Below, piece after piece: positions 10,843 through 22,760 of a DNA stretch of 64,000 nt (the stretch's first letter is position 1; each line of letters opens with the position of its first letter). The DNA is from Buxus sempervirens. Taxonomy: Eukaryota; Streptophyta; Magnoliopsida; Buxales; Buxaceae. Position numbers and translations under genes: made by a program. The stretch is from positions 44,045,581-44,109,580 of the forward strand of contig OX387187.1 in the NCBI GenBank assembly GCA_947561395.2, given 5' to 3'. The notes beneath the pieces were generated by a model. That model had not been told where the DNA came from. It searched no databases and saw only the letters and a list, made by a program, of their open reading frames with translations.

Positions 10843-12862
10843 AGAGGCCACCCCCCTCATTTCAACAAGCCTTCCTCCTTGCTGGCTCCCCTCTCCCTCC
10901 TAGTGCTCTCCACGACCAAATGCTGCCCAATTGCCACCACCCCTAACCCAAACCTATTTTGTTCCCAAAATACCCCTGTCTTACCAAAACCATGCCCAAG
11001 CTTCCCCTAACTCTCCTTTGAATATAGTCTCATAACAAACCCCTTTTAGAGCCAATTTAAGAATCTTTGGAGGACGCGGAAGCGCTGCCAAATTCACCGG
11101 AGAATTCATCACTAACAAAAACCATATTGTAAGTATGTTGGATTTTATAATATTTTCATTTTTACTTCCTTTTCTAAGTCTCTTTTAAATACTTTTTATG
11201 TTACTAACTTAGTTGCTATTTTGAGTATCATGAGGAGATGGTATTAGAGAATGGATCCTTACAAGAAAGGAAGAAAAGAAGTGCCTAAAGAACACTTCAA
11301 TTAATTTAATTAAATAACCTTTTTTTTTTAAGTCCTTAATGTGAAGAGATTGAATCCTCCTTGAAGACAAATAGGTTCTCTGTAATTTCCCATTTCTCCT
11401 CTCCACAAGATGATCATGGATCATCCAAAAAGAAGCCGACTCTCATATTGAAAAGGAAGAAAGAAGAAGGAGGCCTTTTAGGCCAAAAGAGGAAAGGAAA
11501 AGACTTTGAAGAATCCGGAAGTCCATCTGAAGTCACCAGAACATTTGAGAAGGCCACGTAACTGATCCCAGAAAGAATCGGCGGCCAAAATGCAAAACTG
11601 GAGGCGCCCGTAGACTCAGAACGGTCCCGTCTGGACCGTGTTTACTTCACGGGCAAGACCAACCGGATTCCATTCACGGGCGAGGGTGGACCGTATAGAA
11701 AATACGGTCCAATATGAATGTAACTTAAAAAATGTAATTTCTTGGTTCGGTTGGACCTAATCCGGCCTAAACCGGCTTGAACCATTCCCTTAAACCACTT
11801 GGGCTATCTTAAGCCCATTTTTGGACTTTGGGCCCACCAAGACCACCCTGGGCCCAACTGTGGAGCCCACTTCGGACCGGCCCAAACCAGGCCCGTTTTC
11901 AATAAACGGGCCCAAGGCCACTTGACTTTGGCTAATGGGCCCATTCCAAGCCCACTAAGCCCAAACCTAAAGTATAAATAAATAAAATAATAAAATAACC
12001 AAATGGGTTACCCAATAACCCAACTGGGCCCAAGGCCCAACCATGGCAGCCCACGGGTCTTCCAACGGGACCCGGGTCCGACCTACCTCACTTAGATAAA
12101 TAAAAAAGATAAAATTAAAATAAAAGGGACCTACACCTTCAGAGGGTCCCACCAGACCAAATAAGTGTGCATGCTGGCTTAGGAATTGGGTGAAAACTAA
12201 GTTGACTCAAGACCAAGGAGACCCACGGGACCTGTCAATCGACGGGGCGGGCTAGGGTGTCTTCGGGCTTCCCTAGACGTAACCGAGAACTTACTCAGAT
12301 CTCTAATAAGCCGCAGACCAGAATAATTAGGCCCGAATAGGTGCCCCTTTTGTGTCTGCCTGCACCTCTCAGGCAGTGGCGACTCCAAACCAAAACAGTC
12401 CCGAGGCGAGCATCACTTCTACATGCACCTCGTCGTGCGGCCCGAAACCGAAAAGGGGGTGCGCACACCCAGCTCGCGCCCACTTGCTGTCGCTGGGCGC
12501 GAGCGACAAAATCATTAAATCATTAAATGCCGCCGCGGGTTTGTTTAAAAAATCCGAAAATTAAGATATAGTCCCTGGGATATTTTGGTTTAATATTATT
12601 TTATTCAGATATTTTCAAATATTTTCAGATTGGTCCCTGGGATCTTTTGAACGTTTGGATATTTACGGATTTGATCCCCGAGATATTTTCCTGTGCAACT
12701 CGCCACGTGTGCAGCTTTTTGCTACGTGCGCAGTTTGCCGGTTTTGCTGCTCGGGAATTTTGTCGACTCATATTTTCTTCATCTGGGCTCCGATCTGGGC
12801 AAACTCAGTTGCGTTAGAATCGTATCGGAGCCCTCTATCCAATGGCATGGGGGTAAGCACTT

Positions 12863-13310
12863 GGATCGGATTTTAGCAGAAAGTCAACTTTTGGCTTCGC
12901 CCAAGTTTGACTGCCCGCAGAACCTTCATCCGGACTCCAATTCCTGCAAACTCAGTTGTGCTGGAATCGTGTCGAGATCCTCTATCCAATGATATAAAGC
13001 AAGGCCTCTGGATCGGATTTTAACAAAAAGTCAACTTTTGGCTTCGCCCAAGTTTGACCGCCCGCAGAACCCTCATCCGGACTCCGATTCCTGCAAACTC
13101 AGTTGCGTTGGAATCATGTCGAGATTCTCTATCCAATGATATAAAGCAAGGCCTCTGGATCAGATTTTAGCAGAAAGTCAACTTTTGGCTTCGCCCAAGT
13201 TTGACCGCCCGCAGAACCTTCATCCGGACTCCGATTCCTGCAAACTCAGTTGCGTTGGAATCGTGTCGAGATTATCTATCCAATGATATAAAGCAAGGTG
13301 GCCAAATATC
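12863..13310. repeat. 147-bp tandem repeat in U3 of the minus-strand LTR
   Basis: The block ggat(c/-)ggattttagcag and the following sequence recur with starts near 12863, 13010 and 13157, with a partial fourth unit. The unit includes the U3 phrase gttgcgttggaatcgtgtcg. The same phrase is single-copy in the relative at 62.9 kb, so the block expanded in this copy. Confidence 0.8.
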
Positions 13311-13471
13311 ACTTAATCAAAAAGTCAACTTTTTGTCCCCTCGGGGTTTGACTTTCTGCCAGGGTTTTGAGCTGTTTTGCTGTCTTTTAGCACATTTTTT
13401 TTTGTTTTCTTATTTTCTTTTCTTTTCTTTTTTTTTGGTTTTGGTTTGATCAAAATTTGGGTGCTTACACC

Positions 13472-16400
13472 TATTATATTGTAAAGACTTGTACGCACCC
13501 ATAGAGGGTGATACAGCCAAGCCAGAAAATATGAAGGAAGATGAATGGAAGAAACTTGATCGAAAAACTGTTGGGTTTATTCGGCAATGGTTAGATGATA
13601 GCGTTTTTCATCATGTTTCAAATGAATCATCGGCATACTCCTTATGGAAAAAATTAGAGGGGTTATACGAAAGAAAGACTGCAGGAAATAAGGCTTTCTT
13701 GATGAGAAAGCTAGTAAACCTTAAATACAAAGAAGGTAGTTATATATCAGAACACTTGAATGAAGTACAAAGCATTGTAAACCAACTCTCATCTATGAAG
13801 ATGATTCTTGATGATGAATTACAAGCTTTAATACTTATGAGTTCCTTACCAGAAAGTTGGGAGACACTAGTTGTTTCTCTCAGTAACTCTGCACCAGATG
13901 GGGTTGTTACTATGAATCAAGTAACAAGTAGCTTGTTAAATGAAGAAACAAGAAGAAAATCCATGGGCTCTTCATATTCAGAAGCACTTATCACAGAAAA
14001 TAGGGGGAGGTCTGAAAGAAAAGAAAGAGGCAATCGGTCAAATTCCAGGAGCAAGTCAAGGCCAAGAAAAGACCCTGTATGTTTTCATTGTGGTAAGAAA
14101 GGGCACATGAAAAGAAATTGCAGAAAGCTCAAGAAAGAGCAAGATAAGGAAAAAGATAAGCAAGGAAATAATGTCACCACTACAGCAGTCACGGATGGTG
14201 ACATTATTTACTTCTCGAGTGAGCAAGAATGTTTAAGTCTAACATGTCAAGATACTGACTGGGTAATTGATACAGGTGCATCATTTCATGCTACTCCTAG
14301 AAAAGATTTTTTCACTTCTTATGATGCAGGAGATCATGGTGTTGTAAAAATGGGAAACAGTGGCGTTTCCAAAATTCTCGGCATAGGTGACATTCACATC
14401 AAAACCAATGTTGGTTGCAAACTGGTTCTCAAGGATGTGCGGTATATACCAGATCTTCGTTTAAATCTGATCTCAGCAGGAAAGCTGGATGATGGTGGCT
14501 ATGACAATCACTTTAGTAAAGGACAATGGAAGCTTACTAAAGGATCACTTATAGTTGCAAAAGGGAACAAGTGTTGTACTCTCTACAAGACGAAGGCGCA
14601 GCCATACAAAAGTGAGGTCAACACAGTTGAAGTAGAAATGTCTACAGAGTTGTGGCACAAGCGATTAGGCCACATGAGTGAGAAAGGATTACAGATTCTT
14701 TCCAAGAAACAACTCCTCCCAAACATGAAAGGTACACATTTAAATCGTTGTGTTCATTGTTTAGCTGGTAAACAACATAGAGTTTCTTTTCAAAAGAATT
14801 CATGTAAAAGAAAAACATATGTTTTAGATTTGATTTACTCTGATGTTTGTGGTCCTATGAAAGTCAAAACAATAGGAGGTGCTTCTTATTTTGTAACTTT
14901 CATAGATGATGCTTCTAGAAAAGTTTGGGCATATGCTTTGAAAACTAAGGACCAGGTTTTGGAGGTTTTCAAGCAATTCCATGTGAAGGTTGAAAGAGAA
15001 ATTGGAAGAACTCTCAAATGCATCCGTACAGACAACGGTGGTGAGTACATAGGTCCATTCGAAGGGTACTGTAGCAGTCATGGCATCAGGCACGAGCAAT
15101 CAGTTCCCAAGACTCCACAGCACAATGGCATTGCAGAAAGGATGAACCGTACCATTGTGGAAAGAATCAGGTGTATGCTATCACATGCAAATCTCCCAAG
15201 ACCATATTGGGGTGAGGCCATGAATACCGCCGTGTACTTGATAAATTGATCTCCTTCAAGACCTTTGAACGGAGATGTACCAAAAAGCATATGGATAGGG
15301 AGAGATGTGCCGTACCAACACCTAAAGGTCTTCGGCTGCAGAGCATTTGTACATGTACCCAGGGATGAAAGGACAAAGCTTGATGATAAGACCAGGCAAT
15401 GCATTTTCTTAGGGTATGCAGACGAGAAGTTCGGCTACAAGCTCTGGAATCCAGTTGAAAAGAAGGTGGTTAGAAGTAGAGACGTTGTCTTCTTCGAAGA
15501 CCAGACAATCAAAGATTTTGACAAGGTTGAAAATTCACAACCTTATGTTGATGACCTCATTGATCTCGATATAGTTCCTTCACCCATGGCACATGATGAT
15601 GATGGGGAAGAAGTTCGAGATCTCGATGGCACAGTTGGTGATGATGTTCCTGTAGAAGTTGCTGAGTTTTCAGCACCACCAGAGCAAGAGGAGCAACCTC
15701 TTCCAGAACCATCAATAGAGCCTCAAATTAGAAGGTCTTCCAGACCGCCAAAGCCAACTCAAAAATACTCATCATTGGAGTATGTTTTGTTGACAAATGG
15801 AGGTGAACCAGAAAGCTACCAGGAAGTTCAAGAAAGTGAACACAAGGCGCAATGGGTGGAAGCTATGCAAGAAGAAATGAACTCCTTACATAAGAACAGC
15901 ACTTATGACCTGGTAAAGCTACCAAAAGATAAAAAGGCACTTAAAAACAAATGAGTTTTTAAGCTCAAAACAGAAGACAAGACCTCACAACCAAGGTACA
16001 AAGCAAGATTGGTTGTGAAAGGTTTTGGACAAAAGAAAGGTATTGATTTTGATGAAATATTTTCACCTGTTGTAAAGATGTCATCCATCCGAGTGGTGTT
16101 AGGTTTGGCCGCAAGCATGAACTTAGAAGTTGAGCAGCTAGATGTAAAAACAGCTTTTCTTCACGGTGACTTGGAGGAAGAAGTATACATGGAGCAACTA
16201 GAAGGGTTTAAAGTCAAAGGTAAAGAACACATGGTTTGTAAGCTGAGGAAAAGCTTATACGGGTTAAAGCAAGCCGCCAGGTAGTGGTACAAAAAGTTTG
16301 ACTCTTTCATGACAGAGCATGAGTACACCAGAACAACTTCAGATCACTGCATTTTCATCAAGAAATTTTCTGATGGTGATTTTATTATTCTCTTGCTTTA

Positions 16401-17370
16401 CGTTGATGATATGTTAATTGTTGGTAATGGTACTAACAAAATTACCAGGTTAAAGCAAGAATTAAGCAAGTCTTTTGACATGAAAGACTTAGGGCAAGCC
16501 AAACAAATCCTTGGCATGCAGATCTCTCATGACAGGAAGACCAGAAAGCTGTGGTTGTCACAAGAAAGGTACATTGAAAAGATTCTTCAAAGGTTCAACA
16601 TGCACAATGCAAAACCAGTCGGGTCACCACTTGCAGGGCACTTTAAGCTATGTTCCAGTCAATGTCCAACTACAAAGGAGGAGAAAGAAGAAATGAAGAA
16701 GGTTCCTTACGCCTTAGTTGTAGGTAGCCTCATGTACGCTATGGTATGCACAAGGCCTGACATTGCACATGCGGTTGGAGTTGTTAGCAGGTTTCTAGCA
16801 AATCCAGGCAAAGAACACTGGGCAGCTGTAAAGTGGATTCTCAAATATCTCCGAGGTACATCCAAAGAATGTTTGAAGTTTGAAGGTGACAAGCCGATCC
16901 TAGAAGGCTACACAGATGCAGACATGGCTGGAGATGTGGACACTTGAAAATCCACGTCAGGTTATCTATTTACTTTTGCAGGGGGAGCAGTTTCATGGCA
17001 GTCCAAGTTGCAAAAGTGTAATGCCTTGTCAACTACCGAAGCAGAATACATTGCAGCTACAGATGCATGCAAAGAAATGCTATGGATGAAGAGATTTCTT
17101 CAAGAACTAGACTTGAAGCAAGACAGATATGTCGTTTACTGTGACAGTCAAAGCGCCATCCATTTAAGCAAAAATTCCAGTTTTCATTCAAGGACAAAAC
17201 ACATTGATGTGAGGTATCACTGGATACGAGATGTCCTAGAAGAAAAGCAACTGCAACTAGAGAAGATCCATACCGATGACAATTTATCAGATATGATGAC
17301 CAAGGCCCTTCCAAAAGACAAGCATGAACATTGTCGGAGCTTGTCAGGTTTGGGCAAGCCCTTTGTATGA
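13472..17370 (+). pseudogene. Copia gag-pol polyprotein, four in-frame stops
   Basis: Domains in order: UBN2/gag (13.5-13.98 kb), CCHC zinc knuckle (CFHCGKKGHMKRNC, about 14086), aspartic protease (WVIDTGASFHATP, about 14260), gag-pre-integrase (WHKRLGH), integrase core (DDE-type, IRTDNGGEY), reverse transcriptase (YVDDML at about 16400) and RNase H (AGDVDT to the end, with YIAATDACKE). The frame is unbroken by indels over 3.9 kb but has TGA at 15247, TGA at 15952, TAG at 16282 and TGA at 16945. Each sits where the family has Arg, Trp, Gln and Arg, so each needs only one transition. The protein is inactive as it stands but decayed recently. No ATG opens the frame because the true start is lost. 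Confidence 0.92.
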
Positions 17371-17386
17371 GACAGGAGGGGGAGTT

Positions 17387-18097
17387 TGTTGTGGTGTCCT
17401 GTCTCATAATGGGACTAGGCCACATGTCTCTCACATGGCAGAAACGGCAGGTTATTGAAGAGGCAAAACACTGAATGTTAGTAGTTGAAACGGCAGTCCA
17501 TTGAAGAGGCAAAACACTGAATGTTAGTAGCTGAAACGGCAGTTCATTGAAGAGGCAAAACAATGAATGTTACTAGCTGAAACGGCAATGCAGAAATTAA
17601 AGCAACAAAACGCTTTAATACGTTTTGTTGTTACGTGTAATTATGCCTATATAAAGGGGCATAATCTTAGTCAAGTGAGATCATCCGGAATTCATAGTTT
17701 TTGAAGTACTTTCAGAGAGAGAGAAGTGTAAGACAAGAATAGAGTTATTCTTGTCAGAGAAGCTATATGTGAAGTGATCATCCACAGGTGCAGATTGATT
17801 CCAGCACAGCTGAAGTTTGACATTGAGGTACTATTACAGTCCTCATACGGTACGGGTTTCCACCTTTTGTTTGGTGAAGTTATTTTGTAATCCAAGAGAT
17901 GCTTTCCTCTTGAAGTTGTATTCCCATTATTTCATAGTGGAAGTTTATCTGGACTAGGTCCCGTGGTTTTTCCCTTCATATTGGAGGGTTTTCCATGTAA
18001 AAAATCCCGGTGTTATTTTCTGGTTTCCGTTTTTCCGCATTTGTTTTATTCTCATAATTTACACAGAGAGGGAAAAAGTGAGTTATTTTTCCCAATA
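17387..18097 (+). repeat. 3' LTR of the copia element
   Basis: It starts TGTTGTGGTG right after the polypurine tract. The proposed end is tttttcccaata, one change from the usual CA end. It holds a TATA-like cctatataaagg at about 17646-17657 and a 46-bp tandem repeat. Confidence 0.78.
17441..17590. repeat. 46-bp tandem repeat in the copia LTR U3
   Basis: gaaacggcag starts at 17441, 17487, 17533 and 17579 give an exact 46-bp period over about 3.2 units. It lies upstream of the TATA box, a typical site for LTR enhancer repeats. Confidence 0.9.
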
Positions 18098-18232
18098 ATA
18101 TGTTGGAATTCTTTTGATTGTGGAGGGCAATTTTAGGAAAAAAAATAGAAAAGCAAATCTAAGAATGTTCGCTCGCTTCTCTTTACTAATAGTAATACAA
18201 TATAGATGCATAAAATTGTCTCAGGTAACTAA

Positions 18233-21200
18233 CTAAGCTGAAGCAGCTGCTCGACAAACAGGAAGATCCTTGTCGTCATAAGGTGGTATTCGAAGTATAG
18301 GATTGCGCTCGAAGAAGTTGACAGGCTTTAAGTCGAAGCTTGACGATACGGTTGGCATGACTGGAAAATCCTCTTGACATGGTATGTGATGAAACCCTAG
18401 TGTGTACCATAGCACGATATCTTTGTTTTCGATCGGACGGTCCCTGCAGGATCACCACCCCATCATCCCATAAATAGATGGTTACAGGGAAATATAATAC
18501 ACGCACACACCCACAGATTTGTACCTATCGGACCAGACAGCGAGTGTGTCGTCCCCCTTGCTCTGATATGCAAAAAGCCCACCCGCCCATTGTTCACTCT
18601 CGTTGTATGGTGTGATCCATATCTGTTTAGAAAACAAAGTATATCAGCTGAATCTGAGCCCCTTGATCTTTTTGCACTTTTTCTCATGCAATCATGTATG
18701 CATTTTGAGGGAAATGCTGTCCAATGGAACATCTGAAGGTTAGGAATTTTCTCTTAATGATAAATATAAGGAGGCTTTTCTTGTTGAAAAAAATTGCAAG
18801 CCACCAACGTCTCCATCAAAGTGAACAATGCACCCAATATTTCCGGCACATGAGCCCCAGTCCATTGTGATTGGTGCATTAAATTTTAAAAAAGAAAAAA
18901 ATATTTGAAAAAAAGAAGAAAAAGGCATCTCACTTTCCGAAATGATTTATTTAAGTGGAATGCGCATGGTTGGTGCACGAGATCTTGGGTGCAAACAATT
19001 TGGAGGCCATATCAGCTGGTTTCTTATGCTGAAAGATCTGCTAGTCCAATGGTAGAAGGTGTGTACGCATAAGCTTTATGCACTTCTGTGGACACATACA
19101 TCACCGTTGGACCAATACATCTTCTAGCCAAGAGCTCCACTAGATTTCAAGTCGACAATTTGCTATCTATCTTTTAGACATGGCATGCTCCAGGATGAAC
19201 ATAAATCGTTTGCACACAATTTATCGTGCACCTGTGCACCAACCATTTGTGATGGGCCCATCCCACTTAAAAAATCATCTCTCTCTTAAAATGATTGAAT
19301 GCAGCAATCACAATAAATGAATGCATGGGTGAATGAGAAATTAGGTGCAGATGATACATAATCGCTCGAATCCAAATGGGCATGCACCTGATTGTTTGTG
19401 AATGCCCCTCGTAGTTGTGGAGGATCATGGAGATCGAGTAAGCTTGCAGCTGTCCCACCGGGAACGACCTTGTACCCGGCCGGATTCCCCAACCTCGATC
19501 GCCTGGAGGGGTTGACAATGTGGAACTCTGATGGGTCATAAAGCTTGAGCTTGACCTGTGCATCCTTCTCCGTCTTTGCAACACGTCTTCTGGCTTTCAT
19601 GTAGCTCTTCCTGGGCGATTCTGCGGGCAATGTTTCTTTCACTAGATTGATCTCAACAAAAGAGTTATTAGAGCCGTCGACCTCCATGTCCAAATAGAAT
19701 ACGATGAAGTGGTCGTGAACAACGCCAATGCAGTTCTCTGAGACCAAGCTGCCCATCATGTCTTCTGGTTTAGGCACTTCCTTAAGATGCTCATAGGTAG
19801 TCCCCTTCACCAGTATCATCCCAGAAAGCCCAGCCTGTTTTCCATCCAAATGGTTTAGATTAGATTAGCCCCTCTCAATTATTCACAAGTAAATCGATTT
19901 AAAGAAAATTTCCAAAACTCCACCTTGACCCGAATTAGGCCATCTGTTTGGAACTCCCAATCAATTATGTAGTCGTAGTTCGCCAGTGATGCTGCCATTC
20001 GTACGACAAGTGTCACCTTTGCCCTTGATTCTCGAATCTCTTCTTCATCCTGCTCCAAATTACCCTTTTGTTATTTGGAATCAAGAAGATGCAATATAAA
20101 AGGAAAAAGTAATAGCAAAACCAGAGCTTGCTTATTCTTTGACCTCCCTGGTTGTAACTGGGCTCTCAGAGTGTCGCCAACCGATCTCACCGGCGTAACG
20201 TTCAAATAAACAGATCATGTTTGATTGAACATAAGGTTTCCCGTCCGAGGACACAAAGACACCATCCATGTAGTGAGAGTAACGTGGACAATCGTTCAGA
20301 GGGACAAGTGGCATTGCAGATGGACCGATGTTGAACTCCCCTGCATCCATAAAATTTCGGAAGTACCAACCTTCACCGGAATCCATGTAGGGCACAAATA
20401 GCTCCGACGGGAACCCTTTGTACATGACATTCCTGAGTTCTCCGGTCTCAGAGTCCTGAACCATGGCTCGGGAAATTATCACACCGGCTCGTTGATCAGG
20501 CCTGAGATGGAACTCCCAATTGGCCCACTTCACCATGTACCCGTCCTCCACACTAAAGCTAGGGCCATTGGGTTGCTCCATGGATATTGGGTTCAGTGGC
20601 TTCATTCTTAATGGCTTGTTTCTCTCCACCGTGTACCGGTATTCCGTGCCGGAGGATTTTGGAATTGGGTTTCTCCGGCCGGTGTCGGCGATGTGAATGA
20701 TCTCTTTTGCATCGATGTCGACCGTCACTACTAGTCCCTCAATGGGTCTCATGTAGAAATTTGCTGTTCCTTCGTTGGAGAAGCAGAGAACCTTAACGAG
20801 CCTCCTCCCTTCCTCACTGGGACCAAACCATCCCACAGGAGCCCCAACACAAGCCAAGCTAGATAACGTCGCACCGCGAGCAACAACAGACCTGTTAACC
20901 TGTGTGTTGGAGAGAGCTACAAGTATTGCGGCATCAATGTCTTCCGGTGTTAGTCTTGGGTAACCTGACGCAGTGTTGACGGCATGGCTAGTGACCTTGT
21001 TCGAGCCCAAGTCGATGACAAGCATATGAGAGTGAGCATCCAAGAGGGCTATTACAAAGGCTTTCCTTGGGGGAAGAGGATCGCCTTTCTTCCAACTCAA
21101 GACCAGTGATTTACTGGGTTCGTCCAGTGAAAGGTGATGAATTGCAGGGAAGGAGGAGAGAAAGGGTGGATACGATGTGAGAACGGCTCGAACCTTGACG

Positions 21201-21448
21201 ATTTCTTGCGCGTTAAGTGGGTCAAGTGGGTGGTGAGGGGTGTCGGTTAGGTAGTCTTTGGATTTGGGGTTGGGAGTAGTGTGAAAGAAGGAACCCAACC
21301 TAGCCTGAACTCCACTCTTTGAAGTGCACCAAGGCAGGTTTCGGGAGCAATCCAGTTGAGCTTTGTTTGAAATAGACCATAGATGAACCAGCAGGAGAAG
21401 AGTTAACAAGACAAGAACGGTGAAACGAAGGAATACAGTTGCTTCCAT
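18233..21448 (-). CDS. Primary (copper-containing) amine oxidase
   Basis: The enzyme oxidises primary amines to aldehyde, ammonia and hydrogen peroxide with copper and the self-made cofactor TPQ. Exons on the minus strand: 21448-20144, 20049-19924, 19834-19388, 18622-18525 and 18443-18233. All joins are GT-AG and in phase, giving 728 residues, normal for plants. The start at 21448 was chosen because an N-terminal hydrophobic segment (about residues 5-27) follows at once; an earlier in-frame ATG exists 17 codons upstream. The segment points to a secreted or membrane-anchored enzyme, and no peroxisomal C-terminal signal is seen (the end is ASA). Key residues: TPQ tyrosine in NYDY (Tyr460), likely catalytic Asp in FMDAGEF (about 368), copper ligands in HDH (517, 519) and a third His in GFHHIP (677/678). 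It looks intact. The third intron carries a MITE-like repeat. Confidence 0.93.
18941..19278. mobile_element. MITE-like foldback element in amine oxidase intron 3
   Basis: The left side, aatgatttatttaagtgg then ggttggtgcacgag, mirrors the right side, cgtgcacc..ccaaccat, then ccacttaaaaaatcat. An inner foldback at about 19035-19122 (agtccaatgg ... ccgttggacc) resembles the foldback at 41141-41230. No open frame is present. The superfamily is not determined. Confidence 0.6.
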
Positions 21449-21484
21449 CTCTCTTCCCTGGAGGGAAGGCTGCGTCAGTATTGG

Positions 21485-21645
21485 GGGCAGGGAAGTCAAC
21501 TATGCATCGGCAATTCAAGCTGAAGCGCAAGCTGCTTTCGAAGGACTCAAGTTGGCCGCTGCTCTGGGTTACTCTCAAGTCTCAAGTAATTTTGGAATGG
21601 GATTCCCTTAGTCTACTACTTCTCTCCAGCTTGAATTCTCCAGCT
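21485..21645 (+). pseudogene. LINE RNase H remnant just upstream of the amine oxidase
   Basis: The translated text AIQAEAQAAFEGLKLAAALG and then, one frame over, VILEWDS match the RNase H segment of plant L1-type LINEs. About 50 codons survive, with a frameshift between the two pieces. It runs opposite to the amine oxidase and ends within 40 bp of its start codon, so it may form part of that gene's leader or promoter. Confidence 0.6.
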
Positions 21646-21649
21646 TGAA

Positions 21650-22401
21650 TTAGTTTCACAGGAGAGAAGCGGCCGTGGAAAATGAAAGCGAATCTTCTGC
21701 TACGCAGAAGATTACTCCACACTTTACTACGTGAACGTGCGCATGACATCTGGCAGGTCGGGTCCACAGCAAACCCGGTTATACCTTTACCCGGGTCGCT
21801 GCTAACCATGGTTTGCAATATCCGCCGATTCATCTTACCGGCAAATTTTCCAAATAAAAACACTTTTCCGGCAGACCCTTACCAGATTAAAAAACTTTGT
21901 CTTTCCCGCGTCTTCAAAATTTTCGATTGCAGAGAACCTTCGGACTCTTTTTCGATTGCAGAGGAACCTTGGGTCTCTTTCCCAAGGTTCCATTTTCGAT
22001 TGTTGAACCTCTTTTTCGATTGCAGAGGAACCTGAAATTTCTCTTCCTCTTTTCCCCTTTCTTCAGTCTTGGGGAAATCAAAAAGGTCGAGGAACCTTGT
22101 AAGAAAAGGGTGGAGGAATCTTCCTTTTCTTCGTCTAGCCCATTGATTTCTTGGGACAATCAAAAAGGTGGAGGGCTGCATTGAGGTTTTTCTTAAAACC
22201 TTGACTTCTTCGCCAGATTCGCCTTCTACGCGGAGCAGCTCTTGGGGGAAGCAAATCTTCTGCGACGCACTTTTTAACAACGAACTTTACTACGCTCGCA
22301 TCCTTTCGACACGTAGCAGACTTGTAACCTGGGTTACCTCCATCAGTTTGATGTGGGTCCAAGAACTTGAGAACGGCACTCTGTAGTTTGTAACTGTATC
22401 C
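21650..22401. other. Non-coding region with short tandem and direct repeats
   Basis: The unit tcgattgcagaggaacct recurs at about 21920-22035. A diverged direct repeat of about 70 bp (gcgaatcttctgctacgcag near 21690, gcaaatcttctgcgacgcac near 22250) flanks it, perhaps ends of an unrecognised element. No domain is seen in the open frames on either strand. Confidence 0.45.
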
Positions 22402-22409
22402 CTCCCAAA

Positions 22410-22760
22410 CAAGGTTCTACGTTTCGGTGCCGGTGGGCGTGCCGCCCATCGGCCAAAACGAAATTCCGGCGACACGTCGGCGGCGTGCCGCCGAAACGGC
22501 GGAAAATTAAAAAGGCAAAAATCAGGTTTTTTTTTTCATGTCGGTGGAAATTTCGTCGGCACGCCGCTCCATTTCATGCATAAAAACTGATTTTTTTTTG
22601 TTTCGTCCGTGCCTATCCGTGCTGCTCGTGCCGGTGACAAATCGTCGAAATTTCGGTGAGTTGCTAGCGATGCACCCAGAACGATTTCCCCTGGCGAAAC
22701 GCATCACCGCGGGTCCCTGTACCGAAATTTCGGTGGCACGCCCCGAAATTGTAAACCTTG
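22410..22760. mobile_element. hAT-type MITE 1 (CAAGG family)
   Basis: The 351-bp element starts CAAGGTTCTACGTTTCGG and ends CCGAAATTGTAAACCTTG, an 18-bp imperfect terminal inverted repeat. A perfect 8-bp target duplication, ctcccaaa, lies at 22402-22409 and 22761-22768. The interior is made of tttcggcggcacgccg-like words. The 8-bp duplication points to hAT. It is of the same family as the element at 35004. Confidence 0.85.

Larger units (their letters stand above)
10045..12467 (+). mobile_element. Solo LTR B, Ty3-like (Tat/Ogre-type)
   Basis: It starts TGTAGACACCTG and ends GGTGCGCACA, with a perfect 5-bp target duplication, cccag, at 10040-10044 and 12468-12472. The LTR is 2423 bp. The U3 resembles the starts at 62807 (+) and 13470 (-), sharing blocks such as gtcaaacc, ttgactttttgat and cggagtcc. 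A six-palindrome array lies at 10.61-10.82 kb, the TATA box at 10833-10842, a second palindrome set at about 11.60-11.72 kb, and GGCGACTCC at about 12378. It sits inside the U3 of the older minus-strand LTR. Confidence 0.88.
5780..13470 (-). mobile_element. Ty3-like LTR on the minus strand, interrupted by two solo LTRs
   Basis: Read leftward from 13470, the element starts TGTAAGCACCC and continues through a U3 with a 147-bp tandem repeat to 12473. It resumes at 10044 after the younger solo LTR, with a TATA-like ctataaaagcc at about 9993-10003 and a transcribed part running to 9024. It then resumes at 6263 after the second solo LTR and fades near 5.78 kb. Two matches support the join: 13470 onward resembles the plus-strand LTR start at 62807, and 9950-9700 resembles 63650-63940 (shared gaggtgctgctcc and ggtaatgttccc blocks). 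Its right terminus abuts the copia gag frame exactly. No left terminus or target duplication was found, so it is probably truncated there. Spliced length is about 2.5 kb. Confidence 0.72.
13471..18097 (+). mobile_element. Ty1/copia retrotransposon, 5' truncated, with 3' LTR
   Basis: The element keeps most of gag-pol, a polypurine tract (ggaggggga, about 17376-17384) and a 711-bp 3' LTR. The 5' LTR, primer site and start of gag are missing. The frame can be read back to 13472, directly against the terminus of the minus-strand Ty3-like LTR. No second copy of the LTR is seen elsewhere in the window. Confidence 0.9.

Noticed and set aside
10045..13470. One single LTR spanning 10045-13470 because TGTAGACACC and GGTGCTTACA look like matching ends
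   Set aside because: Flanking pentamers do not match, both ends resemble U3 starts, and the cccag duplication at 12468-12472 shows that solo LTR B ends at 12467.
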